A program made the position numbers and the translations under genes. From Alkaliphilus flagellatus (GTDB taxonomy: Bacteria > Bacillota > Clostridia > Peptostreptococcales > Natronincolaceae): DNA of 64,000 bases. The stretch is from NCBI RefSeq assembly GCF_018919215.1, contig NZ_JAHLQK010000005.1, forward strand, positions 279,232 through 343,231. Reading direction: 5' to 3'. Below the pieces are notes generated by a model. It did not search any database. It was not told where the DNA came from and was given only the letters and a program-made list of their open reading frames with translations. Shown here piece after piece: positions 39,017 to 47,126 of the stretch (within the stretch, counting starts at the first letter, position 1; each line of letters opens with the position of its first letter).

Positions 39017-39201
39017 CTTATTTTCACTTCCTTTAAAAATTTATGAACTTCTAATATATCCCTATAATAATTAAGATATCATTATAACAGATAGAATAAA
39101 ATAGTAATAAACTCCCATTAATTCGAAAATATAGTTTTACCTATATTGATATCATATCCTATATATATGTTATCGGATTATTCTATTAAATAGATTATTA
39201 C

Positions 39202-39714
39202 TTAATACAAATAAGAATCTATGACCTTCCAAGTAATTTTTTCACCATTTAAGTCATAACTCAGTATCATATACCCTTCCATATGTCCATCCCCAAAGGA
39301 TGTCACTACCCATTGATCTGTCACAGCATGAGTTCCACCTTCATAAAAGTGCATTGTTCCTCCCAGTATACCTTCATAAGGGATCAGATCCGAATGATTT
39401 AAAAGATTAGATTCAATATCCTTTATCTCACCTTGAAATCCTTTATCATCTAGTAAAAATTTAATCATAGACTGGTCTATTTTGGGTAGATTATAGATTA
39501 ATTCATTTTGACTTTTTAGGTCAATATTTAAATTACTAACTGTAGTTGTTAGGTTTTGATTTTCATCTTTTAATTTAGTATATTTATTCGATAGAATCTC
39601 CTTTTCTTCCACTAAATTGATTAGTTTGTTTTTATATTGATTTGTAATAGATAATGATGCTACTAAAATTATAATTAGCATTCCAACCCACATAGTTCTT
39701 TCTTTAGTACTCAT
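39202..39714 (-). CDS. Membrane-anchored protein, unknown
   Basis: A 170-residue protein with an N-terminal membrane helix (about 10-27), a coiled coil (30-75) and a compact C-terminal domain ending GEKITWKVIDSYLY. The region GGTMHFYEGGTHAVTDQWVVTSFGDGHMEGYMIL may be a small beta domain. I do not recognise it. Next to sigK in this strand order. Confidence 0.65.
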   Translation of the reverse strand: MSTKERTMWVGMLIIILVASLSITNQYKNKLINLVEEKEILSNKYTKLKDENQNLTTTVSNLNIDLKSQNELIYNLPKIDQSMIKFLLDDKGFQGEIKDIESNLLNHSDLIPYEGILGGTMHFYEGGTHAVTDQWVVTSFGDGHMEGYMILSYDLNGEKITWKVIDSYLY

Positions 39715-39942
39715 GCTGTTATCCCCCCCTTTTTTGAGTTGTCTATTATATATAAATATTAATACAATATATACCCCTTATTTGATTTTTTAAATTGCTA
39801 TATATTAATAATTTTTATTTCTTGCGATAGAATATATCCTATTTCTTACTATCTGTCTAAGTTCATCTTTTGTCGTAAGAATTCTTTTATATAATAGTTG
39901 TTAGCTTTATCATTTATGATAACATTAACTATGATAATAACA

Positions 39943-39980
39943 AAATAATTAAAGGCCTTTACTCTGACCTTTAATTATTT
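39943..39980 (-). terminator. Terminator overlapping the sigK stop
   Basis: A 13-bp perfect stem, AAATAATTAAAGG with CCTTTAATTATTT, and a 12-nt loop. The sigK stop codon (39971-39973) is inside the upstream arm. The minus-strand tail is T-rich. Confidence 0.75.
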
Positions 39981-40252
39981 CCATTCAATGCTTTATTTAA
40001 TTTTTTTATTGCTCTTTTTTCAATTCTAGAAACATAGGATCTCGAAATACCTAGCATTTTAGCAATTTCACGTTGTGTTTTAGATCCACCATTACATATT
40101 CCATATCTAAGTTCTATCACTATCCTCTCTCTTGACTTCAATACACTAGCCATCTTAGAATATAGCTTTTTAATTTGCATTTTCAATTCTACTTCATCTA
40201 CTACTTCATCTGGATCAGTTCCTAATATATCAATTAACGATATTTCATTACC
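39971..40252 (-). CDS. sigK: Sigma-K, C-terminal (3') part, cut at the element boundary
   Basis: A 93-codon open frame running from the attL core: GNEISLIDILGTDPDEVVDE, then a sigma-70 region 4 with RERIVIELRYGI and QREIAKMLGISRSYVSRIEKRAIKKLNK. This is the late mother-cell sigma factor after the point where skin elements insert. The upstream-frame codons GNE coincide with the shared core. An internal ATG at 40186 would give only region 4 and is probably not used. The gene works only after excision joins it to the N-terminal half. Confidence 0.93.
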   Translation of the reverse strand, partial: GNEISLIDILGTDPDEVVDEVELKMQIKKLYSKMASVLKSRERIVIELRYGICNGGSKTQREIAKMLGISRSYVSRIEKRAIKKLNKALNGNN

Positions 40253-40269
40253 ACCTATATGTTATCAAC
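40244..40269. other. Left attachment site (attL) of the sigK element
   Basis: The core TTCATTACC (40244-40252, plus strand) encodes codons GNE of sigK on the minus strand and contains AATGA, the 5-bp sequence reported at the B. subtilis skin crossover. The element-side arm GTTATCAAC (40261-40269) is the inverted copy of the right arm (60744-60752). Confidence 0.85.
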
Positions 40270-40362
40270 TAATTAGTTTAATAATTCAATACAACCATCC
40301 GGCGCATAACGCACCGCGTCGCAAGAGCTTGAATAAAAAGAATTTAATTTTGAGTCGGACTC

Positions 40363-41091
40363 TCAGTCAGTGGAGTCGGGAGAAATCACTTCCCACTTTC
40401 CAAACAGCGTCAAACCCGCCGCTTTAGCCAGCGACGTAGACGCCTGGTTATCGAGCTGGCATCGGTACTGGGGCTCATATCCCTGATCACAGGCGTACTT
40501 GCTGATTGAACGCACCACTTTGCGGGCGTGACCTTTTCCTCTAAAGGGCGTCAGAGTCAGTACGCCGAGATCTGCAATTTGCGCATTCTCCCAGGGATAC
40601 ATGCTGGCGGCGCTGACCAGGCGATTTTGCTCAAAAGAGCCGAACACCGCCCAGTGATCCAATTCCACATAAGCATCATCCAAGTCTTGTTCCGAGGCGG
40701 AGGACTGGAACTCGGAGAAAACCGCATCATCTTGCTCTGTTAACTGGCACAAGACACCTTCCAGGTTTTCTTGCAGCAATACGTTCTTATCGGCTTCTGA
40801 AAAATAAAAAAGATAATCTGCACCATGCAGAGTGACTCCCGCTTCATTCAATTTACGGCGAAAGGTCGGCTCAGACAGGTCTTGTCGTTGATAAAGGCCT
40901 AACTTATCGGCCAGCGCAGGCGTCAGGACTGCCATAACCCGGCCGTCGGAGGTTTCCAGCACCATCACCCGACGGTCTTCGCTCAGGTCAGAGTTGATGG
41001 CGACAGTAAAAACTTCATCGCTATAGAGGACGTCTCCGTTCAAAAATGGCTCCCGCCAAAAGTCAGTTATCGTTTGTGAAAATAAAGGCAT
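40363..41091 (-). CDS. GC-rich GNAT-family acetyltransferase
   Basis: A 242-residue protein: an unassigned N-terminal domain (1-115) and a C-terminal GNAT fold with the acetyl-CoA loop FRGKGHARKVVRSI (about 185-198). Codon use (CTG, GCG, CGC, GGC) and GC content differ sharply from everything around. The GC-rich stretch starts near 40296, just inside attL. The ribosome site AAAGGGGGTAAG is Gram-positive in type. A recent import from a higher-GC donor is likely. Substrate unknown. Confidence 0.8.
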   Translation of the reverse strand: MPLFSQTITDFWREPFLNGDVLYSDEVFTVAINSDLSEDRRVMVLETSDGRVMAVLTPALADKLGLYQRQDLSEPTFRRKLNEAGVTLHGADYLFYFSEADKNVLLQENLEGVLCQLTEQDDAVFSEFQSSASEQDLDDAYVELDHWAVFGSFEQNRLVSAASMYPWENAQIADLGVLTLTPFRGKGHARKVVRSISKYACDQGYEPQYRCQLDNQASTSLAKAAGLTLFGKWEVISPDSTD

Positions 41092-41169
41092 ACTTCTTAC
41101 CCCCTTTAATTGAAATTCTATTTAAAAATACCATATAGAGGGAAAAATGTAAACGTTTTCTCTGATTTT

Positions 41170-41283
41170 TTAATCTTTTTTGTTTTTTCTAATAATTTTC
41201 GTCACAAACCAACCTGCTATTCCTACAAGAAATAAAATTATAATAATGGATACAATTTGAACAATATAATCTCCTAAATACAT
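41170..41283 (-). CDS. 37-residue single-helix membrane protein
   Basis: A short frame, MYLGDYIVQIVSIIIILFLV and a Lys/Arg-rich tail KIIRKNKKD, follows an excellent GAGGAGGGGAG. One membrane helix with a basic tail is the architecture of type I toxins and small phage membrane peptides. No antisense RNA could be identified. It is too short for most gene finders. Confidence 0.6.
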   Translation of the reverse strand: MYLGDYIVQIVSIIIILFLVGIAGWFVTKIIRKNKKD

Positions 41284-41797
41284 TTTCTCCCCTCCTCTTA
41301 ATAATAATAGAAAATTTCAGGTATTCGGTAAACAACTCTTTGGAACTATCGATAATTTTTCATTATGTTAACTAATTGTGTATGCTGCATGAGTAAATAT
41401 TCAATCTAAACTTTTTCTGGTTAACTCCTTTATACAATAATTTCAAGGGTTAACCAGTTATTTATGGTTAACCTTCTATAAAGTCACTTTTATCAATTAT
41501 AAAACTAATCTAGGGAGCTTCGCCCCTTTTAGAGACAAAAAGAGGTTGCCTTAAGAGCAACCTTTTAGCCTTCAGTCCAAAACTTTGATTTAAAAAGAGT
41601 ACCAGGCTTACATTCGCTACGCCTACTCATTCAATAAAAAACTAGACCGATTTTTTCTTAGCATAGGAAAAATCGGTTTTTTAATTCCAGAAATTGTCTT
41701 AGCGTGGGTTTTACGTCAAAATGTTGGCGCTACCCCTATAAAAGAAAGAAAAAATATTCTACAGTATGATTTTATATATAAAAAAGAGTAGCATATC
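41284..41797. other. Non-coding interval with repeats and two hairpins
   Basis: No supported gene. The interval holds three GGTTAAC-containing segments near 41420-41470, a hairpin GGTTGC/GCAACC followed by TTTT (41544-41566), and a strong plus-direction terminator with stem ACCGATTTTTTC/GAAAAATCGGT and a T-run (41646-41682). No plus-strand gene precedes these hairpins now, so they may be relics of a lost gene. Confidence 0.55.
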
Positions 41798-42028
41798 CTA
41801 CCCTTCTATTATATCTACACCTTTTTTAGTTATCTTTATTGATCTTAGAATAATGTCCATCTTTGTTATAAATCCTTCTATCTCTAATCTGTTTAAATAA
41901 GCGTGCACCGTACTACTAGATCTCAATTCAACCAGGTCACAGATATTCCTTACCATAGGACTTATACCATTGGCATTCACATAAGAATTTATTGCCTTTA
42001 GAATTTCTTTATCTCTTTTAGTTAGCAT
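41798..42028 (-). CDS. LexA DNA-binding-domain-only regulator, copy 1
   Basis: A 76-residue protein equal to the LexA N-terminal winged helix: SPMVRNICDLVELRSSSTVHAYLNRLEIEGFI is close to the LexA recognition helix. The S24 cleavage/dimerisation domain is absent, so RecA-driven self-cleavage cannot occur. It lies behind two LexA-like operators (42275-42316) and overlaps the 81-residue gene by 11 nt. It may compete at SOS-type sites or repress this unit. Confidence 0.82.
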   Translation of the reverse strand: MLTKRDKEILKAINSYVNANGISPMVRNICDLVELRSSSTVHAYLNRLEIEGFITKMDIILRSIKITKKGVDIIEG

Positions 42029-42263
42029 GATAATTACCCCTTATTTCTTCATTACTATCAATCAACTTTGTATCCATTGCGGATAGTATGTTCTCTATCT
42101 TAAAGGTTCTAAGTTGCCCTTTATCTATGTCTAGCGTTTTTATAATTTCATTATCCATTTTTAATACTTGGATTCTTCTTTGAGTTATTTCTAAACCCTT
42201 CATATACATAATGGTTATTACTTTGTGATTAACTAAAGAGTATTTTAATGATTGATTTACCAT
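42018..42263 (-). CDS. Unknown 81-residue protein paired with the LexA-like regulator
   Basis: Not recognised. Short alpha/beta-looking protein (HKVITIMYMKGLEITQRRIQVLK) with no membrane segment. It starts just downstream of the LexA-like operators and overlaps the regulator by 11 nt. A decayed copy lies at 61960-62172 beside the second regulator, so the pair was duplicated together. Confidence 0.65.
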   Translation of the reverse strand: MVNQSLKYSLVNHKVITIMYMKGLEITQRRIQVLKMDNEIIKTLDIDKGQLRTFKIENILSAMDTKLIDSNEEIRGNYHAN

Positions 42264-42274
42264 ATTATCACCCC

Positions 42275-42316
42275 AAACATGTGTTCTTAATATTATATTA
42301 CCAGAATATATGTTCG
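42275..42316 (-). promoter_or_regulatory. Tandem LexA-box-like operators, copy 1
   Basis: Two imperfect palindromes, AAACATGTGTTC (42275-42286) and GAATATATGTTCG (42304-42316), resemble the Gram-positive SOS box CGAACATATGTTCG. Spacing and sequence are shared with 62187-62228. They lie directly upstream of the 81-residue gene. Binding by the adjacent regulator is inferred. Confidence 0.6.
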
Positions 42317-42346
42317 GTGTAAAGAGTAAAAATAGATATAAAAAGA

Positions 42347-42368
42347 GGGTAAAGCCTAAGCTCTACCC
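42347..42368 (-). terminator. Recurrent hairpin GGGTAAAGC/GCTCTACCC, copy 1
   Basis: GGGTAAAGCCTAAGCTCTACCC forms a hairpin with a T-rich minus-strand tail, just past the 121-residue gene. The same sequence type recurs at 42900, 61099, 62938 and 63311, each near the end of a small gene. Confidence 0.75.
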
Positions 42369-42416
42369 TAACACTTTAAAACTCTAAAAATCATATGATT
42401 ATCTGATAAGTTTTGA

Positions 42417-42782
42417 TTAAATAATTCTACATAAAGGTACTCTAACTAAAACTAGACGATCAGTTGCATTTTCAACATTAAATACTAAGAATACATTTTG
42501 ACCTACTACAAATGCACAAATAAGGGTTACTCCTGCTCCTGTAGGAATTGTGGTAACTATTTGACAACGCATAACTCCCGCTGCTATTAGTGCCGCTGCT
42601 TGAGCTGCTGTTATCTCTGTTATAATCACTTCTTCTCTCTCAATACCCATAACTTCTATTTCAATTTCTATAAGCAAGAAGAATCTTCCATCTATTTGAG
42701 CTACACATGTTGCACCTATACTAATTGGATCGTTGCCTGGATTGTTGCACCTTTGTGTATTAATTTCTTGACTATAATCCAT
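42417..42782 (-). CDS. Unknown 121-residue protein
   Basis: Not recognised. Beta-rich: GATCVAQIDGRFFLLIEIEI, AQAAALIAAGVMRCQIV and a C-terminal NVFLVFNVENATDRLVLVRV. The start MDYSQEINTQRC is chosen for GGGGAAGG 10 nt upstream, inside a longer frame to 42848. A broken 3' copy lies at 61513-61713. It lies in a unit of spore-coat-like small genes; a coat role is possible only by association. Confidence 0.65.
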   Translation of the reverse strand: MDYSQEINTQRCNNPGNDPISIGATCVAQIDGRFFLLIEIEIEVMGIEREEVIITEITAAQAAALIAAGVMRCQIVTTIPTGAGVTLICAFVVGQNVFLVFNVENATDRLVLVRVPLCRII

Positions 42783-42899
42783 TATTTTCGCCTTCCCCTT
42801 TTTTATATTAGAAAAGTTGCTCACTGCTTTGCTTCTTCCCCAATACAAGTATATTACGGACTGGCAAAAGTGTTACTACAAAGTAGATATAAAAAAAGA

Positions 42900-42921
42900 G
42901 GGTAAAGCCTAAGCCCCACCC
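42900..42921 (-). terminator. Recurrent hairpin, copy 2
   Basis: GGGTAAAGCCTAAGCCCCACCC lies 20 bp past the stop of the 97-residue gene, with a minus-strand T-run (TCTTTTTTT). It matches the copy at 42347. Confidence 0.78.
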
Positions 42922-42940
42922 CCTATTATGTTTCTTCTAT

Positions 42941-43234
42941 TTAGAAACATAATAGTCCTCGTCCAGAAAATAGTACAACAAGTAATAAAAAGAAGAAAAG
43001 TAGGCTATCTCCTGATCCTTTAAAAATACCACAGTTACAGAAAATTATTATTAGCAACAAGAAGAAGAAAAGTAAATTATTTCTATTCTTTCCAAAAATA
43101 CCATCAGTACCTCCATCACAACCCCTATTATTTTCAATATTTCCTACTAAATTTTCACCACAATCTCCACTTTTTTCAATATTTTGGACTAAATTTTCAC
43201 TACACTCTCCACAATTTTCAATAATTTCACCCAT
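42941..43234 (-). CDS. Cys-rich hydrophobic small protein (chorion-HCB-like), copy 1
   Basis: A 97-residue protein. Three copies of a Cys-containing NxGxxxExNLVxNIE repeat lead to a C-terminal pair of hydrophobic runs, LLFFFLLLIIIFCNCGIF and SLLFFFLLLVVLFSGRG. Clostridia carry many such short spore-linked proteins. Copy 3 (62980) shares the C-terminal half almost exactly. A sigma-K-type promoter lies upstream. Structural role in the spore coat is an inference. Confidence 0.7.
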   Translation of the reverse strand: MGEIIENCGECSENLVQNIEKSGDCGENLVGNIENNRGCDGGTDGIFGKNRNNLLFFFLLLIIIFCNCGIFKGSGDSLLFFFLLLVVLFSGRGLLCF

Positions 43235-43320
43235 ATATTACACCTACCTTTTTTAATTTTAAGTACTGCAAAGTACACACTTTTTTTCTTTATGTTCCAA
43301 AACTATTAGTAGCTGTAATA

Positions 43321-43347
43321 TATACTATGAAGTTACATATAAACTGT
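43321..43347 (-). promoter_or_regulatory. Sigma-K-type promoter, copy 1
   Basis: On the minus strand AC, a 16-bp spacer and CATAGTATA fit the sigma-K consensus AC-N16-CATANNNTA. It lies about 85 bp upstream of the 97-residue gene. The same arrangement with 16-bp spacing occurs at 61399 and 63257. Confidence 0.65.
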
Positions 43348-43482
43348 TCTATATTTCTATTTTAAAAATAAAAAAGTTATATTCTCAATATTGCCATACA
43401 TCCAAATACAAAAACAAATTAAAATTATAGACAAAAAGATAGATTGTAAAAAAGAGCCTTATATAAGGCTCTTTGATATGTA

Positions 43483-43791
43483 TTATTCAGTTACATGGCT
43501 ATCTAATATTTCTTTAGACTGATTAAAAGTTTGAAGCAACTGGTTTTCTGGCTGTTCATATGGATTTACCCATCCTTTATTTGCAGCTAATTCAGATAAT
43601 GCAGCATGCTCACCAACCGTTTGTGTTAAGTTTGAGCTAAACAATTGTTTTAATTCAGGAGTTGCTGTCATTAACATTGCGTTTAGATATGCATTTGATG
43701 CTGAAGTTTTTGCAGCTAAAGCGTTATTCGTAATAGTTTGATCAGATAAATTTGTCGCTTTCTGACCCAACATTTCTTTTATCGGTTTCAT
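43483..43791 (-). CDS. Coat-F-like spore coat protein
   Basis: A 102-residue helical protein of the Coat_F type, with NNALAAKTSASNAYLNAMLMTATPEL and a C-terminal GWVNPYEQPENQLLQ typical of CotF-like coat proteins. It lies 1 bp after its partner at 43793. A coat gene inside a sigK element fits late mother-cell expression. Confidence 0.75.
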   Translation of the reverse strand: MKPIKEMLGQKATNLSDQTITNNALAAKTSASNAYLNAMLMTATPELKQLFSSNLTQTVGEHAALSELAANKGWVNPYEQPENQLLQTFNQSKEILDSHVTE

Positions 43792-43792
43792 T

Positions 43793-44011
43793 TTACTTTA
43801 CCTCCCCAGTACCTAAAACTTGATTTTCATTAATAAATTGTTGTATACCTTTTATTCTTGCTTCTGATGCCATTATACCCGCTTCCGCAGACTTTTTTAA
43901 ATCATTGTCTTCAATTAACATATGAGTTGCTTTAGCTGCTGCAAGTCCTTCAGTTTCCATTTTTAACATTCCTGTCAATGTTAATAGTTCTGCTTCAGAT
44001 AATTTTCTCAC
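43793..44011 (-). CDS. Coat-F-associated small helical protein
   Basis: A 72-residue helical protein, KLSEAELLTLTGMLKMETEGLA and ATHMLIEDNDLKKSAE, like the short upstream partner of CotF-type genes. The GTG start is preferred because GGAGGG sits 7 nt before it; an ATG at 44026 would swallow that ribosome site. Confidence 0.72.
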   Translation of the reverse strand: MRKLSEAELLTLTGMLKMETEGLAAAKATHMLIEDNDLKKSAEAGIMASEARIKGIQQFINENQVLGTGEVK

Positions 44012-44337
44012 TGCTTTTCCCTCCATTATTATTAATTTAATCAGTAATATTATTAGTAATAAAATAGCAATTATTCACAAAACTTAAAAACATTTCTTTT
44101 TCTCGTTTTCAACATTAAAAAACATTTTTTCAAATAAAGTCATTTGTTTTAGTGTTACAAGACTAACTCGAACTTTGGCGTCAAACATAATAATGTAGCC
44201 TAAGCTACCTTATTATAAGGAATACGTCTTAGGTTACACTTATTAACTTTCAAGTATTCATCTTTATCATCTTAGTATATTAGCAGCTATAACGTACAAA
44301 ATATATTTATATCTTTAGATAGAAAGGATGACGTTTA
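44012..44337. other. Divergent intergenic region
   Basis: Holds the leaders of the Coat-F pair (minus) and of the RemA-like gene (plus). A hairpin GTAGCCTAAGCTAC lies near 44196-44209. No exact sigma-K match was found for either gene. Nothing else seen. Confidence 0.5.
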
Positions 44338-44718
44338 ATGGAAGTAAGAAAAAATATTATCGTCCCCTTAGGGTATGGTAAGTTTATTAGGTCAGATAAG
44401 ATTATTGCGCTTGAGCCTATTGAGAATGATCGAGGTCCTGGGAAAAGAACTTATGTGTATATTGAAGAAATCGATAGTCCTTTGATTGCTTCTCGTACAG
44501 AAACATCAATTTTAGCTAACATAGTTGAAACTCCTAAAGAAATTATCGAAGCAACAGCTGCATTAGAACTTCTGCAAGATATACTAGATGATATTCAACA
44601 AATTGGACCAATGCTCAAAAAGAGTATAAAAAAAGAAGCTAACCTCGATTTAGATAAGATTGTAATTAGAATCCAAGAAATCCTCAATCATGAAATAGGA
44701 ATTGACGAAAAACATTAG
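44338..44718 (+). CDS. RemA-like (DUF370-type) protein
   Basis: One of the few plus-strand genes. Residues 1-60 resemble RemA: IVPLGYGKFIRSDKIIALEPIEN and RTYVYIEEIDSPLIASRTETSIL. Residues 65-126 form a charged helical extension not found in RemA. RemA binds DNA to turn on matrix genes. A DNA-binding role here is likely but not certain. AGAAAGGAT lies before the ATG. Confidence 0.68.
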   Translation: MEVRKNIIVPLGYGKFIRSDKIIALEPIENDRGPGKRTYVYIEEIDSPLIASRTETSILANIVETPKEIIEATAALELLQDILDDIQQIGPMLKKSIKKEANLDLDKIVIRIQEILNHEIGIDEKH

Positions 44719-44730
44719 TGGAATAAAAAA

Positions 44731-44766
44731 GACTAGGAGAGACTCTCCCCTAGTCTAATCTTTTTT
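44731..44766. terminator. Bidirectional terminator
   Basis: GACTAGG with CCTAGTC, flanked by an A-run before and a T-run after. It lies between the convergent RemA-like gene and the amidase, and can serve both. Confidence 0.85.
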
Positions 44767-45038
44767 GACTTTGTGGTTTTAGGATTATTAGCACTATTAA
44801 TATGAATAGACACAAAATAATCTGCCTTAGAACTATTTGCAATTTCAATTCTTTTGTCTAGGCTAACTCTTACATCTCCAACACGTGTAAATATAATTTT
44901 TATTCCATATCTCATAAGGATATCTGCTACCATGCAGGCAATTTTCCATGCTACATGACTTTCATATAAACCAGTCGGTCCTACTGCTCCTAGATCACTT
45001 CCACCGTGGCCGGGATCTATAACTATAATTAGTTTCAT
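44733..45038 (-). pseudogene. Truncated N-acetylmuramoyl-L-alanine amidase
   Basis: An Amidase_3 cell-wall hydrolase of 101 residues. VIDPGHGG and the Glu in LYESHVAWKIA are zinc ligands; SIHINSANNP contains the third. The family is normally about 180 residues; here the frame ends after the zinc histidine, inside the terminator hairpin, so the final catalytic Glu and C-terminal part are missing. GGAGGTG precedes the ATG at 45038. Confidence 0.75.
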
Positions 45039-45107
45039 TAGTACACCTCCAAAATAAAAAGAACCTGGATTAACCAAGTTCTTATCTAAATATTTTAATT
45101 TTAATTA

Positions 45108-45605
45108 TCATCCTAAATATTCTTTAATGATCTTCCATTCCATTATTTTTATTTCAATTGAAATGGTGTTTGCCGGACTGGTTGAAGTCAGCTTTTTAAA
45201 AATAATTTTATCTGATATATTAAAGCCTACTTGTTTTCTAAACACTTCATAAGCCTTAGTTCCATTGAATAAAACAAATTCTATATTAGGATAATCCTTA
45301 AATAAGGAAACAAAATCATTTGTTTTTTCATTTTTTATATTTGAATCTAAACTACCTTCTCTATCACAAACTTTTATAACATCCCATAGTGCAATGTTTT
45401 TTTCTTGAATAAAGTCGATCCGTTTATTATAGCTTTCCTCAACGTTAAAATCGTATAAAGAAAAAATAATCTTCCAGAAACTATTTCTTGAATTTGCATA
45501 ATATTGTTGTTTTTCCAATGATTCTTTTCCAGGCACTGATCCTAATATTAAAGCTTTAGCATGTCTATCAATTACGGGATTAAGTGATTTTACACTACTA
45601 TTCAT
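45108..45605 (-). CDS. UDG-fold DNA glycosylase (hypoxanthine/deoxyinosine type)
   Basis: A 165-residue member of the MUG/UDG superfamily, family-6-like. ALILGSVPGKESLEKQQYYANSRNSFWKI is the N-terminal signature, NIALWDVI the next block, and EFVLFNGTKAYEVF the later block. It removes hypoxanthine (deaminated adenine) in characterised members. Cargo of the sigK element. Confidence 0.82.
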   Translation of the reverse strand: MNSSVKSLNPVIDRHAKALILGSVPGKESLEKQQYYANSRNSFWKIIFSLYDFNVEESYNKRIDFIQEKNIALWDVIKVCDREGSLDSNIKNEKTNDFVSLFKDYPNIEFVLFNGTKAYEVFRKQVGFNISDKIIFKKLTSTSPANTISIEIKIMEWKIIKEYLG

Positions 45606-45663
45606 TATTAATTCCTCCTGTTAATTAAACCACCTTAGCTTATTTTAACATAACCTCTGAACT

Positions 45664-45801
45664 TTAACTAATAGGAGTATAAAAATGGGATAACAAAGTT
45701 TCAATTTTCTTAATATCAGCTATTAAATTTTTTGTATATTTACATTTCAATTCAATATATTTTTCTGCAAAATCATCTATTTCTATGTTATTTAAATCCA
45801 C
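45664..45801 (-). CDS. 45-residue open frame after the CCA-transferase gene
   Basis: Starts at a GTG overlapping the last codons of the CCA enzyme gene and reads VDLNNIEIDDFAEKYIELKCKYTKNL, predicted helical. No clear ribosome site, so translation would rely on coupling. Not recognised. Confidence 0.35.
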   Translation of the reverse strand: MDLNNIEIDDFAEKYIELKCKYTKNLIADIKKIETLLSHFYTPIS

Positions 45802-47126
45802 TTTTGCATCACGATTTCTGTAAGAATATCTCTTCTATTTAGTTCTGGATTCTCTAGTATTATTTCCATTAACTCATTTAGAACTGTACCAACCTGCTTT
45901 CCCTGAGGTATCCCTAATTGAATCAAATCATACCCATTAATTTCTAAATCCTTTATAGATAACGGTTGTTTCTCGTTTAATATTCGTTCAACTTCATTCT
46001 TTAACTCAAATATCTTACTTACACCATCCCTTTTATTTGAACCATTTATGTCTGCAATCTGAAGTTTAAATAGCCTTTCAATATTGCCAATTCCTACTCT
46101 ATTAATAAATTTTTTAGTGTTCTTAACTCTTAACTTCTCATATCTAGACATGTGCTCCCTAACCAAAATTACAACTTGTTCAATGGATTTATTATCATAT
46201 TTTAGTCTCTTCATTACTTCCTCTGTAATGTCTGAACTTTTTAAATTATGTTTATAAAAATGACCTACACCATCTTCATCTAGATTGAATGTTTCTGGCT
46301 TTCCTATATCGTGAAATAATGCCGCCAGCCTTAATATTAGATCCTTTTCAGTATTGTCAACTACACTTAAAATATGACTAAAAACATCTTTGTCATGGTT
46401 TGGGTTGTGCTGCTGAAATCCAACACACATTTCTAACTCTGGTATGATATATTTCAACAGATCAGTACTACTCAACAACTTTAAACCTCTTGATGGCATA
46501 TCTGTCATTAGAATTTTATTCAATTCTTCTCTAATTCTTTCTTCACTAATATCCACAATATTTTTAGATAGCTTTTTTATTTCCTTTGATGTCTCTGCAT
46601 CTAAACTATATTCTAACTGTGCAGAAAACCTTATTGCTCTTAGCATACGTAAATAATCTTCACTAAATCTTTCAAAAGGATTGCCTACACATCTTATTTT
46701 TTTGTTAAAGATATCTGTAATTCCACCATAGTAATCAATTAATCCTTCTTTATTATTGTAGGCCATTGCATTAATTGTAAAATCTCTTCTTTTTAAATCT
46801 TCTTTTAAGTTATTTGTAAACTCAACTTGTTCTGGATGTCTACCATTTATATATTCTCCATCAATCCTATACGTGGTTACTTCGTAATTTTGTCCATTAA
46901 TAACTACAGTGAGAGTTCCATGCTTTAATCCAGTAGGTATGACTTTAAAACAACTAAATATCTCCAACATTTTTTCGGGAGTGCAGTTAGTGCATATATC
47001 CCAGTCATTAGGTGTCTTATTTAGAATGCTGTCCCTCACACATCCGCCAACAATATATCCATCATAACCATAAAAACTTAATATATCTAGTATCCTATGT
47101 ACTTCTTGTGGCATTTGAATTTTCAT
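45792..47126 (-). CDS. cca: CCA-adding tRNA nucleotidyltransferase
   Basis: A 444-residue class II enzyme adding or repairing the 3' CCA. Head domain with GGCVRDSILNKTPNDWDICTN (catalytic DxD), KRRDFTINAMAYN, a tRNA-body region, and an HD domain (LAALFHDIGKP). Start ATGAAAATTCAA. It overlaps rlaP by 4 nt. A CCA enzyme on a mobile element is unusual; it may duplicate the host copy. Confidence 0.92.
   Translation of the reverse strand: MKIQMPQEVHRILDILSFYGYDGYIVGGCVRDSILNKTPNDWDICTNCTPEKMLEIFSCFKVIPTGLKHGTLTVVINGQNYEVTTYRIDGEYINGRHPEQVEFTNNLKEDLKRRDFTINAMAYNNKEGLIDYYGGITDIFNKKIRCVGNPFERFSEDYLRMLRAIRFSAQLEYSLDAETSKEIKKLSKNIVDISEERIREELNKILMTDMPSRGLKLLSSTDLLKYIIPELEMCVGFQQHNPNHDKDVFSHILSVVDNTEKDLILRLAALFHDIGKPETFNLDEDGVGHFYKHNLKSSDITEEVMKRLKYDNKSIEQVVILVREHMSRYEKLRVKNTKKFINRVGIGNIERLFKLQIADINGSNKRDGVSKIFELKNEVERILNEKQPLSIKDLEINGYDLIQLGIPQGKQVGTVLNELMEIILENPELNRRDILTEIVMQKWI

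Noticed and set aside
40296..41091. Sequence contamination
   Set aside because: The GC shift alone is not proof; a Gram-positive ribosome site and continuous flanks argue for real transfer, although coverage should be checked.
41798..42028. True SOS repressor LexA
   Set aside because: Only the winged helix is present; no cleavage or dimerisation domain.
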